This document shows, one piece after another, positions 41,261-49,854 of a DNA stretch of 64,000 nucleotides. This DNA is from Fibrella rubiginis (GTDB taxonomy: Bacteria > Bacteroidota > Bacteroidia > Cytophagales > Spirosomataceae): assembly GCF_017353185.1 (NCBI RefSeq), contig NZ_JAFMYV010000003.1, positions 62,001 to 126,000 of the forward strand, read 5' to 3'. Position numbers and translations under genes: made by a program. The number at the start of each line of letters is the position of its first letter. Positions within the stretch are counted from its first letter, which is position 1. Below the pieces are notes generated by a model. It was not told the origin of the DNA and did no database searches. It worked only from the letters and a program-made list of their open reading frames with translations.

Positions 41261-42033
41261 AAAATGGGAAGTAGTTAAGAAAAGAAATTATGGCAATTTA
41301 CGGGATACGATGGACCATAGATGCGAAGGGATGGGTGCGAAGGAGCTAATTAGTCAAATAGCGATTAGCTCCAGCGAGGGATTAGTCCGGGTGAAATTCG
41401 AAAAAGGTGCTGTTGTCGGATCTGAGTTGATGTAGACAAACGGGTGACAGCTTATTTGATGAAGCGAGCAATCAGGCAAAAGAAGCCCTGAGTATGTTGG
41501 TCGTCTGCGGTCATCACAACCTGGCCGATATCCACGCTCAAGCCGTTGCCGAACACTATGCCCAAAAGCATGATGGAGGCATACGGCCCCGGTGACCTTA
41601 TCACAAAACAGACTCAGGTTAATATACCAGAACCAGGAGTGCCATACGAATTTCCCTGGCTTTGCTGTATGGTGGGTACTATTGATTGGGGGCCTTAGCC
41701 ACCTCGTCGATTAGGTGATTCTTCCAGCCCAGCGAAATTCGAACGTTTTAAGGCGATTTTGACCACTTTTTCTGGGGCGTGTCCTGCTACAATCCGTTCA
41801 TCGAGCGCTTAGGCACCTGAAATTGGCGTAGTGCCTGTCAGGCCCGACGTAGGCTGAGTAGGTCACGCGCCTGACCAAAGACAGCCCTACACGGCAACGG
41901 CGGACCGTCTGTCAGCAGCAACGAGCGACGGGAGCCAGGCAGCCAGAGCAGGGCACTCGGTGCTAATATCATCATAGCGCATCGTACCCACGTAACCCGT
42001 TGACCCCGGCCAGGTTTGGGCCGATGCATCGGC
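41261..42033. other. Gap with gene remnants
   Basis: No intact gene in 773 bases. On the plus strand three short open stretches in different frames look protein-like: about 41,448-41,605 (ALSMLVVCGHHNLADIHAQ), 41,569-41,698 (PEPGVPYEFPWLCCMVGT) and 41,703-41,812 (AKFERFKAILTTFSGACP). They suggest one or more decayed genes that I do not recognise. Confidence 0.4.
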
Positions 42034-44595
42034 TTACAACTTAGGCTCCCAGACTAGATTCGTATAATAAAGCCCACCCACCGCCGGGCCTCCGATGAAG
42101 CTGTAGTAGGGTTTATTGGCTAGGTTTGTGCCACCGGCCTTCACTAACAGGCGTAACCCTTGGAGCCGATAACTGACCTGAGCATCCAGCGTGTTGATGG
42201 CCGCCACGGTGCCCGAGGCCAGTTCCGACTGCCACAAGAACGCGTCCTGGTGTTTGTAGTTGACCGAACAGCCAAGGCCCCGCCACAGGTTGCTGGTCGA
42301 GACACTCAAATTGGTGATCCAGCGGGGGGTATTAAATGAGCTTTCCAGCCCGTCGCCGTTTTCGGCCCGGTCAAGCCGGGCAAACGAGGCATTGCCTCCT
42401 ACTGACCAATGTTGGGTCAGGCTATAGCGTAACCCTACGCTGGCTCCGTAGTTGTAGACCCGCGTTTGCGAATTGGTCCAGAGCCGGTAGCGATCTTGGG
42501 TCGTTGAGGAAGAAAAATAGTAAACCAGCGAATCGGGATTTTTGCCTTTGGCCAGGTTAGCATTCACCTGGGCAATGAAATTTTGGTAAGCACTATAGTA
42601 CACGTCGACCTCCATATATAGCCGTTGCCGAACGAATAACCCCTTGTAACCCATCTCGAGGCTGTTAACCTGTTCGGGTCTCAGGTAGGTGTAGGGGCTT
42701 TGTTTCAACAGCCCCTTGTTTTTCTGAATAGCCTGATCTGTCGTGAGTTTGTTGGTGTTCACATCCGTCGTGATTGCCGCCTGAAAGGCATTGATGGAGG
42801 TGACCAAGTACACATTTTCATAAATACCTTGCGACATGATGGGTAGACCACCCACCCGTTTTACTCCCCCTGAATTGATGTTGGTAAAGCCCTCAAAGAG
42901 CGAGGGAAACCGGTAACCATTCTGAAAGGACGCGCGGATGTTGTGCGCATCGGTGGGCGAATACACCACCGACAGCCGGGGGTTCAGCCGGGCATCGAAG
43001 TAGTCATTTTTGTCAAGCCTCAGCGACCCCGCTACCTTCAGCTTGTCGTCGAAAAACAGGCGGCTGAGCTGCACAAAGCCGCCCGTTTTGCCATATACCA
43101 GATTGCGGCCCGGCTCGGTGGGGTTGATGAAGTAGTTGCCATCGGGAAACACCACGTACCACCGAAGGTCGAACCCAGCCTGCATCGTCAGGCCCGTCTG
43201 TTGGCGAAACCGTTGCCAGAGCATCCGCGTGGGTTCCGCCTGTCCTTCGGCATGATACATCCAGGACTGCACCTGCAGGGCCGCCCCGATGTCCCAGTTG
43301 TTGATGGCGCGTAGCTTGGCCATCAGGTCAGTAAAGGTTGGCGTACCCGGCACCGGGCGGCCTTTGTCGGCCACGGCACGAGCATCGCGCAGGGCATCGG
43401 GCACCGGTACACCAGCTTTGGTATCAATATTGAACTGGTTGGTGAAATCGGTAAACCAACCATTATCCGTCTTGAATGATTTGTCGATGGTCTCAGCCAT
43501 TGAGCGGATATTGTAGGCGTTGCCCGTGTTTTCATGAGTTTGGTAGGCCCGAATCTGCACCGATGGGGTAGTCAGGCTCAGGCTGTGCTGATCGAGCCGG
43601 TAGTGGTCGAGCCGGAAGCGGTTGGTGCGCTGGTAGACATTATCCAGCGTCGCACCCTGGTAGGTGTAAGCCAGTTCAAACCTGGGCGAAAAGCGGTAGT
43701 GTAGCGCGATATCACCCCGCAGGTTTCGCAGGCGGTAGTCGGTCACCTCGGCTTCATAATACCCCGTTCGACCCACACTGTAACGTTTGCCACCCAGCGT
43801 CAGCGTGCGTCGATTGGCCGCTTCGTTGCCGTAGCCGTTGACTGGGTCGTAGGCCGGGTTATCCCCCCCCATCAGCCCCAGCGACGCATTGCCATTGGGG
43901 TTGAGATCATCACGGTTGCCGGCCACCCAGTCGTAGCCCTGCTGATAGATCAGGTTTACTTTAAAAGCGAAGCGATTACTCAGCCCATGAGCGTAGCGAA
44001 GCGAGTTTTCAGCATAGAGCTTGGCCCCAACGGCGGCATCGTCCACGTGGCTAAGGCCTGTTTTTTGCCCGATGCTCAACCCCGGCGAATCAAAGGGATT
44101 GCGCGTCAGCACGTTGACCAGGCCGTTGAGCGCATTCAGGCCGTAGAGCGCTGAGGCCACGCCCGGCACGAGTTCCACCTGGCGAATGTCTAAGTCCGAC
44201 GGGGCCAGCGCGCTGGCAATGGGTGCGCCAATGTGGGGGGCCTGGTTATCGCGCCCATCGACGAGTTGCACGAAGCGAACGTTGGTGGTCGCGGCAAAAC
44301 CCCGCGTGTTATAGACCTTAAAACCCAGGCTAGAGGTGAGCAGTTGAACGCCCTTAAGATTTTCAATGGCATCGAAATAAGAGGGCTGGGCTGAGAGCTG
44401 AATGCGCCGGGCATCGATCACCTCAATACTGACGGGTGATTGGAGAATGCTTTCCGATACGCGGGAAGCCGAGATCACCACGTCATTGAGTTGAATGCGG
44501 CTTAGCGAATCATTGGGGGTGATAGTGCTGTCAGGCAGGATCGCCGCCTGTAATGGGGCGCTTGTCAGCAGCAGAGCCAGGAAAAGATAGTTCAT
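42034..44595 (-). CDS. TonB-dependent receptor, candidate oxyanion (molybdate-type) importer
   Basis: 853 residues: signal peptide (LLLTSAPLQA), then directly a plug (LNDVVISASRVSESILQSPVSIEVIDARRIQ, VELVPGVASALYGLNALNGLVNV) and a barrel. It has no carboxypeptidase-like domain and no SusD partner, unlike the other two receptors here. A ModE-like regulator gene lies 96 bases upstream on the same strand, and a molybdopterin-fold gene diverges beyond it. That setting suggests uptake of molybdate or a related metal compound, but the ligand is inferred only from neighbours. Confidence 0.88.
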   Translation of the reverse strand: MNYLFLALLLTSAPLQAAILPDSTITPNDSLSRIQLNDVVISASRVSESILQSPVSIEVIDARRIQLSAQPSYFDAIENLKGVQLLTSSLGFKVYNTRGFAATTNVRFVQLVDGRDNQAPHIGAPIASALAPSDLDIRQVELVPGVASALYGLNALNGLVNVLTRNPFDSPGLSIGQKTGLSHVDDAAVGAKLYAENSLRYAHGLSNRFAFKVNLIYQQGYDWVAGNRDDLNPNGNASLGLMGGDNPAYDPVNGYGNEAANRRTLTLGGKRYSVGRTGYYEAEVTDYRLRNLRGDIALHYRFSPRFELAYTYQGATLDNVYQRTNRFRLDHYRLDQHSLSLTTPSVQIRAYQTHENTGNAYNIRSMAETIDKSFKTDNGWFTDFTNQFNIDTKAGVPVPDALRDARAVADKGRPVPGTPTFTDLMAKLRAINNWDIGAALQVQSWMYHAEGQAEPTRMLWQRFRQQTGLTMQAGFDLRWYVVFPDGNYFINPTEPGRNLVYGKTGGFVQLSRLFFDDKLKVAGSLRLDKNDYFDARLNPRLSVVYSPTDAHNIRASFQNGYRFPSLFEGFTNINSGGVKRVGGLPIMSQGIYENVYLVTSINAFQAAITTDVNTNKLTTDQAIQKNKGLLKQSPYTYLRPEQVNSLEMGYKGLFVRQRLYMEVDVYYSAYQNFIAQVNANLAKGKNPDSLVYYFSSSTTQDRYRLWTNSQTRVYNYGASVGLRYSLTQHWSVGGNASFARLDRAENGDGLESSFNTPRWITNLSVSTSNLWRGLGCSVNYKHQDAFLWQSELASGTVAAINTLDAQVSYRLQGLRLLVKAGGTNLANKPYYSFIGGPAVGGLYYTNLVWEPKL

Positions 44596-44615
44596 AGACG
44601 GTCGTTATTTCCAAA

Positions 44616-44623
44616 CAAATATA
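44616..44623 (-). promoter_or_regulatory. -7 promoter element of the TonB receptor gene
   Basis: On the minus strand TATATTTG fits TAnnTTTG, 20 bases before the ATG at 44,595. A TTTTG lies about 23 bases upstream of it, slightly beyond the usual -33 spacing. Confidence 0.5.
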
Positions 44624-44691
44624 ACCCTCTGGGCGGTTGAATGGGGCAAAATCCCATGATTTGAGCGGAGTAACGGAGGAAGCGAGGCGTT

Positions 44692-45045
44692 TCAAGTTGG
44701 CAGCCGGGCTAATTCATCGCGCAAAAACTGCTGGAACCGTTCCTGTATCGCCCGATAGTGGGTCAGGTACGTCTCGCCCTCGGCTGTTACCACAGCGCCA
44801 CCGCCCTTCTCGCCCCCGGTTTGGGTGATTACCAGGGGGTGGTCGGCCTGTTGGTTCATCGAATGCACCAAGGTCCAGGCTCGTTTATAGGACATATGCA
44901 TGGCTTGGGCCGCTTGGTTGATCGAGCCTGTCCGCTGAATATGCCCCAGCAGTTCCAGCCGCCCAATGCCCATAAAGCGTTCGGTCCCTTTCTCCGAAGT
45001 AGTTTCCAGCCATATGCGGCCATTCAGGGTTAGTTTGTTCATCAC
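44692..45045 (-). CDS. ModE-like winged-helix regulator
   Basis: 117 residues equal to the N-terminal DNA-binding domain of ModE (LysR-type wHTH): RLELLGHIQRTGSINQAAQAMHMSYKRAW, then VITQTGGEKGGGAVVTAEGETYL. The GGxxGGGA element matches ModE. The C-terminal molybdate-binding (MOP) domains are missing, which is common for stand-alone ModE-N proteins. It probably regulates the TonB receptor gene downstream and possibly the divergent molybdopterin-fold gene. Confidence 0.85.
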   Translation of the reverse strand: MMNKLTLNGRIWLETTSEKGTERFMGIGRLELLGHIQRTGSINQAAQAMHMSYKRAWTLVHSMNQQADHPLVITQTGGEKGGGAVVTAEGETYLTHYRAIQERFQQFLRDELARLPT

Positions 45046-45341
45046 AACTAGTGGTCAAAGTGCTTGATAACACGCATCTATCTTTCTAAAGCGGGACGAA
45101 TGTATCGTCTATTTGCTAACCGCCTACTACGGACACACTTGGGCTGTTTAGTTTACCGCGATACCAGTAAACTGGCTAGGGGTTCCTGTCACGACGATTC
45201 AGAAACGGTATGCGGAACCAACCTGCTGACGAACCATACTTTGTTAAGCCATCCGATCGTTATATTTGAGCAGCTATAGCGACCACGCTGTTTTCAGGCG
45301 CCCGCAATCCGACTTCTTCTCGGCAACACCAACCTCTACCC

Positions 45342-45867
45342 ATGAACCCTGATCGGTCCCTTCTAAGTCTCTCTGCCCATCTGGCATCCTGTCGTTGCAA
45401 GCTTGTCATGGGGCTGGGGCTACTGGTCAGCGTCAAGACCAGTTAGGCACAAACCGTACAACCTTACGGGTGAGGTGACCCGACCACTCAATCTCCAGGT
45501 AGGTGATTTACACTCAATGCCCCACCACGAGGCAAAGGCGACCGACCGCGATAGCAAGGAGCATCAATACGGCGGCATTCCCCTCATCGATTTATTCCAG
45601 CAGGCGGGGGCTACCGTGGGTGGTGACTTACGGGGTGCCAACCTGATGAAGTACGTCGTCAAAGCGGTCGACGGCTACCAGGTGTTGCTGGCGCTGCCCG
45701 AGCTAGCCCCAGACTTTACGAGTCGGACGATTTTGCTGGCCGACCGGGTGAATAGTTCGCCTTTACCAACCGGGGCTGGACTCTACCGGCTCATTATGCC
45801 CGGCGAGAAAAAGCCCGCCCGCAGGATTTGGCAAGGCAACGTCATTGAGGTACGCGTGACTCAGTAA
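45342..45867 (+). pseudogene. Secreted molybdopterin-fold (sulfite-oxidase-type) domain protein, frameshifted
   Basis: The body, read from about 45,466 to 45,867, matches small proteins with the oxidoreductase molybdopterin-binding fold: LTGEVTRPLNLQVGDL, IPLIDLFQQAGA, and LLALPELAPDFTSRTILLADRVN. An ATG at 45,342 in another frame gives a signal-like peptide (KLVMGLGLLVSVKTS, then a TAG at 45,444-45,446 and AQTVQPY in that same frame). A stop plus a frame change therefore separate the signal from the body, so the gene looks broken. The only full-length body ORF must use a TTG at 45,403, which would give no signal peptide. Confidence 0.65.
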
Positions 45868-46399
45868 ACGACCCCGTGCCGACGTCCCATCAACCCGTTG
45901 CCTCCCCTACCGGCTGATGAAAAACCTGGTCGTCCTACTGCCCGGCTGGCCGAGTTGGCTGTTGGCGAAACCACTCCGGGTGACAGTCGAGGCCAACGCT
46001 CAGTTTGTGATGGCATCACTGAGTAAAAGGAAAAGAAGACAAAGCGGATGACTTTCACTCCACTCCACTCCATTAGTGCCAAAATGCATCGAAAAATAAG
46101 CAGGTAATTCCAACGGTACGGCAAAACTTGTCGGTTTCGGAACGATGTTGATCACTTTTCAAGAGGCCTAGCCTACTGTGAGGGGTTGATCTTTTAGGAC
46201 AGTATCATTGTCCCATCTTGATTTCCATACCATCATCGCTTTCGCACTGGCGGCAATCTCCTGCGCAGCACGTCGAGTCATTGAGCCTTATTCGTACCGC
46301 TTTAACTACCCCTTGGCCAGCACCCAAACGTGCCCAAGTTCATGGCTGATCACTCCGCTGGCGGCCAACGCCTACTCACCTAAAAAATAAGACTGGCCG
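45868..46399. other. Gene-poor stretch before the ArsR operon
   Basis: No intact gene recognised in 532 bases. A 44-codon frame starting at about 45,916 (MKNLVVLLPGWPSWLLAK) has no clear family. Confidence 0.4.
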
Positions 46400-46446
46400 T
46401 TTGCGTAGTCACATAGCTACGCTTATATTTGTAGTCAAATAGCTAC
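46400..46446 (+). promoter_or_regulatory. Promoter with paired ArsR operators
   Basis: TTTG (46,400-46,403) and TATATTTG (46,424-46,431), 20 bases apart, match the Bacteroidota -33/-7 promoter. Two 16-base near-identical sites, GTAGTCACATAGCTAC (46,405-46,420) and GTAGTCAAATAGCTAC (46,431-46,446), each of form GTAG-N8-CTAC, lie between the boxes and right after the -7 box. A repressor bound there would block the promoter; ArsR itself, whose ATG is 4 bases further, is the obvious candidate. Confidence 0.8.
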
Positions 46447-46449
46447 ATA

Positions 46450-46773
46450 ATGCAGTTAAGACGTGACGTGTTCCAGGCCATTGCCGACCCCACCCGCCGG
46501 GCTATCCTCTTGTTGGTCACCGCCCAGGCCATGACTGCCGGGGCCATCGCCGCCCACTTTGACACCGCCCGGCCAACCGTGTCGAAACACCTGCAAATCC
46601 TCACCGAATGTGAACTGCTCCAGCAGGAGCAAAACGGTCGCGAAATGTTTTACCGGTTGAATCCTCAGAAAATGAAAGAGATCGCGGACTTTATCGCGCC
46701 ATTTCGGGCCTTGTGGGAGGAGCGGTTCAGCAAGCTCGAGACGCTCATGAAAAGCTACCAAGCAACTGAATAG
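46450..46773 (+). CDS. ArsR/SmtB-family transcriptional repressor
   Basis: 107 residues with the winged helix typical of Ars[18 protein letters not shown], then [24 protein letters not shown] and a wing [13 protein letters not shown]. There is no CxC metal motif, so it belongs with the non-metal ArsR proteins that lead SRPBCC operons. It is first in a four-gene operon (SRPBCC, DoxX, DUF4256) and very likely controls it through the paired operators just upstream. Confidence 0.92.
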   Translation: MQLRRDVFQAIADPTRRAILLLVTAQAMTAGAIAAHFDTARPTVSKHLQILTECELLQQEQNGREMFYRLNPQKMKEIADFIAPFRALWEERFSKLETLMKSYQATE

Positions 46774-46779
46774 ACCCCT

Positions 46780-47276
46780 ATGGAGTCGAAAACGACCATT
46801 CAGGCCCAAGCTGGCCGGCAAGAACTACGCATTACCAGAGCCTTCGATCTGCCCGTAGAGCTGCTCTTCAAAGCCCACGTTGAGCCAAGGCTGGTCGAAC
46901 AGTGGATGGGTACGAAAGTGCTCAGATTGGATAGTAAGCAGCACGGCAGTTGGCAGTTTGAAACGACCGATCCGGCGGGAAACAAACACGGTTTTAGTGG
47001 GGTCATTCACGAGTTTGTCCCCAATCAAAAAATTACGCGGACGTTTGAGATGCAAAACGCGTCGGCGGTCAAACTGCCCGTTCAGCTTGAGTTTTTGGCC
47101 TTTGAGCCACTTACCGCCCACACCAGCCAACTCAGCATCCACATCGTGTCCGGTCAGTAGCCGACCGGGATCACTTGGTACAGATGCCTTTTGCGCAGGG
47201 ATTAAACCAGGCGCATAATCGCTTGCAGCAATTGTTGACCAACGTAAACGAAGTGAACGATGAACAAAAGATATAA
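46780..47276 (+). pseudogene. SRPBCC (AHSA1-like) protein gene with a frameshift
   Basis: The first 126 codons (to 47,160) encode an AHSA1/SRPBCC ligand-binding domain: LRITRAFDLPVELLFKAHVEP, QWMGTK, GVIHEFVPNQKITRTFEM. The frame then stops early at VSGQ. The other frame continues the usual C-terminus (RSVADRDHLVQ, FAQGLNQAHNRLQQLL) to a TAA at 47,274-47,276, overlapping the DoxX start by 17 bases. One missing T after CATCGTG would restore VFRSVADRD. It is either a recent frameshift or a sequencing error. Confidence 0.75.
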
Positions 47277-47682
47277 CCTCATCTATTGGGTAGCCACGGG
47301 CTTGTTAGCTGTTGGCATGGTGGCGCAAGGGGTGGCGCAAGTAGTTCATACAGCGGGGTATGCCGCTATCATGACTCATTTAGGCTATCCCCTCTATTTC
47401 CTGACCATTATTGGCACCGGGAAGCTGCTTGGCACCGTGGCGATTCTACTTCCAGGCTTCCAACTGCTCAAAGAATGGGCTTACGCGGGCTTTTTCTTTG
47501 TCATGTCAGGCGCAGCCACTTCTCACCTGGCTACGGGTGAATCAGTGACGGCCGTGCTACCCTCGCTGGTATTGCTCAGCCTGATTGTGGTATCGTGGCA
47601 GTTCCGACCTGCCGACCGAAAAGTAAGCTCACTTAATCCATTCCAACGCGATGAACAAGCGACTGTCTCCACAGCAGCATGA
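47260..47682 (+). CDS. DoxX-like membrane protein
   Basis: 140 residues with four membrane helices (about 5-25, 43-65, 70-90, 94-112), fitting the DoxX-like family (LIYWVATGLLAVGMVAQGVAQ, GTGKLLGTVAILLP). The function of this class is unclear. Third gene of the ArsR operon; its end overlaps the DUF4256 start by 32 bases. Confidence 0.85.
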   Translation: MNKRYNLIYWVATGLLAVGMVAQGVAQVVHTAGYAAIMTHLGYPLYFLTIIGTGKLLGTVAILLPGFQLLKEWAYAGFFFVMSGAATSHLATGESVTAVLPSLVLLSLIVVSWQFRPADRKVSSLNPFQRDEQATVSTAA

Positions 47683-48208
47683 CGAACTGCTTCAGGTATT
47701 AACTGCCCGTTTTGACAAAAACAAACATCGTCATACTGCCGTAGACTGGGCTAATGTACTAGCTAAGCTGGAGGCCAACGCCCAGAAACTGTGGTCGCTC
47801 TACGAGATGGAGCGTACCGGCGGGGAGCCGGACGTCGTTGGCTACGATACCCAAACGGGCGAATACCGGTTTGTTGATTGCTCGGCTGAAACCCCGAAAG
47901 GCCGCCGAAGTCTTTGTTATGACCAGCAAGCCCTGGCGTCAAGAAAGGAACACAAACCTGAGCATAGTGCCACGGAAATGGCTTCGGATATGGGGATTGA
48001 CCTGTTGTCTGAAGACGAATACCGTCAGTTGCAGCAACTGGGCCAGTTCGACTCAAAAACGTCGAGTTGGCTCAAAACACCGGTTGACATCCGAGCCCTT
48101 GGCGGGGCGCTGTTTGGGGATCTTCGCTACGGTCATGTGTTTGTTTATCACAACGGAGCAGACTCTTACTACGGTAGCCGGGGGTTCCGTAGCTCACTAA
48201 AAGTTTAA
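47651..48208 (+). CDS. DUF4256 protein
   Basis: 185 residues, cytoplasmic, matching DUF4256: LLQVLTARFDKNKHRH, LWSLYEMERTGGEPDVVGYD, YRFVDCSAETPKGRRSLCYD, and a C-terminal GHVFVYHNGADSYYGSRGFR. No enzyme activity is known. It is the last gene of the ArsR-SRPBCC-DoxX-DUF4256 operon, a grouping seen widely. Confidence 0.88.
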   Translation: MNKRLSPQQHDELLQVLTARFDKNKHRHTAVDWANVLAKLEANAQKLWSLYEMERTGGEPDVVGYDTQTGEYRFVDCSAETPKGRRSLCYDQQALASRKEHKPEHSATEMASDMGIDLLSEDEYRQLQQLGQFDSKTSSWLKTPVDIRALGGALFGDLRYGHVFVYHNGADSYYGSRGFRSSLKV

Positions 48209-48657
48209 GTGCCTGTGGCTAGCCGCAACAACGCCCATCACGAGGGGGCGTCCTGACCAAAAGGGTGATTTCGCCAGTACAACCACGGCCACCAAAAAGC
48301 CGTGTTCAGATTCTGCTGGTGCGGCTTTTTCAGAAGCTGATTATTTCGGTACACTCGACTTACTATACAGTACGTTAGTGAGTGAGCTAGTAACGGATGA
48401 GGTTACCTCTGAACAGTGACAAGTTTATCAGCGGCACGATTGAGGTGCTACTAAGTGTCGACCCAATGATCAGCCAGAAAGGTCGTTTGTGTTGAATAAA
48501 CGGACTTTCTGGCAAATGATGCCCGTTTCCAAGTTGTATAAGGCTTTTCAGCGTTCCAAGACACAAAGCACGAGCAGATTGACGACACAAAGCGTGAACA
48601 CTGACACACTGAGCTTAGCGAAGAGGCCGTTTGTTTGATCTTTTTCAAACGAACGTT
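48209..48657. other. Intergenic region with an imperfect hairpin
   Basis: 449 bases without a gene. A hairpin of GCCAGAAAG and CTTTCTGGC with an imperfect extension lies near 48,474-48,514, and GACACAAAGC occurs twice near 48,560 and 48,586. Near the end, GTTTGA...TCAAAC forms another small hairpin. Confidence 0.45.
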
Positions 48658-49164
48658 ATGCGCCTTCATCTTTTTAAACGCATTGATCAGGTACGTACCT
48701 ATTATTTCAATGCTGGTATACTAACGGTGCTCGGTTGCTTCAAATTAAATGACCCCTCCCCTACCGCCATTGCCGAGCAATTTAAAGTCAGCGCGATCAC
48801 GGCAGAACCTGGCTTCGTCCTTGGGCCACCGTTTGGTACAGTTACCGACGTAGCTGCCTTCTATCAGCAGCTCACCGGTACGACCTGCCTCTCAGATATT
48901 ACGCTTTCCCTGAACGCTGACGGTTCATCGGCCATCAACAATCCAGCAACTTGCCGGAACGCGGGCGATGCGGGTTCGTTCGCTGGTTTTAGTGGGGCGC
49001 GTTGGGGCGTAAACGGCGGTACGCTGACACTCACGGCCCCCAACGGCACAACCACCGACTACGGTGTTATCCGCGATGGGAATAACCTACGGCTGACTCG
49101 TCAGCAGCCTATACCAGGCAGTTCGTCCTCATCAACCGTAACCACGGTGTTGAGACGTTTGTAA
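48658..49164 (+). CDS. Lipocalin-like lipoprotein, hypothetical
   Basis: The ATG at 48,658 gives 168 residues with a probable lipobox at LTVLGC. The rest is beta-rich with ITLSLNADGSSAINN and GARWGVNGGTLTLTAPNGTT, which resembles lipocalin-like or META-type secreted domains in Bacteroidota. Function unknown. Its 3' end overlaps the convergent hypothetical gene by 64 bases. Confidence 0.65.
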   Translation: MRLHLFKRIDQVRTYYFNAGILTVLGCFKLNDPSPTAIAEQFKVSAITAEPGFVLGPPFGTVTDVAAFYQQLTGTTCLSDITLSLNADGSSAINNPATCRNAGDAGSFAGFSGARWGVNGGTLTLTAPNGTTTDYGVIRDGNNLRLTRQQPIPGSSSSSTVTTVLRRL

Positions 49165-49430
49165 TCCAGCCCGGTACCTAACGCGACGATCTTGTTTAGG
49201 ACGGAGGGCGGCAACTCAAATCGTTGAGGATTTCGCAGTGCCGCCCCTTCGTCTAGACAGAACTCTACTAAGCTGACATTTTCGAAGGACGTTTGGGGGT
49301 AATAACGTTCAATGAAAAACAGCCGACGCGGGTCCAGATCGAACTGCCGAACCACCTCGTTGGCAATGGTTTCAACGTTTTCGGTGACCTCGATTCCGTC
49401 GCTACTCTCTGTTGCAATTACCACATTCAT
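49101..49430 (-). CDS. Hypothetical protein
   Basis: The ATG at 49,430 gives 109 residues starting MNVVIATESSDGIEVTENVE, with LDPRRLFFIERYYPQT. I think I have seen similar short proteins in Bacteroidota, but no function is known to me. No signal or membrane segment. It converges with the lipoprotein gene with a 64-base overlap. Confidence 0.6.
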   Translation of the reverse strand: MNVVIATESSDGIEVTENVETIANEVVRQFDLDPRRLFFIERYYPQTSFENVSLVEFCLDEGAALRNPQRFELPPSVLNKIVALGTGLDYKRLNTVVTVDEDELPGIGC

Positions 49431-49854
49431 TGTCCTGCACACCTCTACACTACACTGGCATACGTCAAACGCTGCGCTTCTGTATTCCAAAATGTGGGAT
49501 TCCATGTTTATCAGTACGGTTGAGTAAGTAAGTTATACGGGCAACTCAGCGATGAACTGATCTAATTTAGGCGCACAATCGCCCAGAATACGCCATGCAT
49601 CAAGACAGCGGTTGTAACCTCAATTAGAGCTATTTGCAGTCATCGCATAGTCCCAGCCCTGAGACAATTCTACGCACAAAAAGAATTATTGAACGGCATA
49701 CGTGCTGTCTCGGCCTGTTTTCAGGACAAACAGTACTTCCAGGGATACAAACCCGGCCTCAATTTTCACAACAAAAACTTATTGGTAATTGAGGGTTGCC
49801 CAATACTCTACTGAATTACTATATTTAAGATCGCATTATACACAAATAAGAGCA
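49431..49854. other. Intergenic region
   Basis: No gene or repeat recognised in 424 bases. A TATATTTA box (49,819-49,826), one base off the -7 consensus, may serve the acetyltransferase gene. Confidence 0.4.

Noticed and set aside
48559..48600. Two copies of GACACAAAGC as a possible CRISPR or repeat array
   Set aside because: Only two short copies with no regular spacer pattern.
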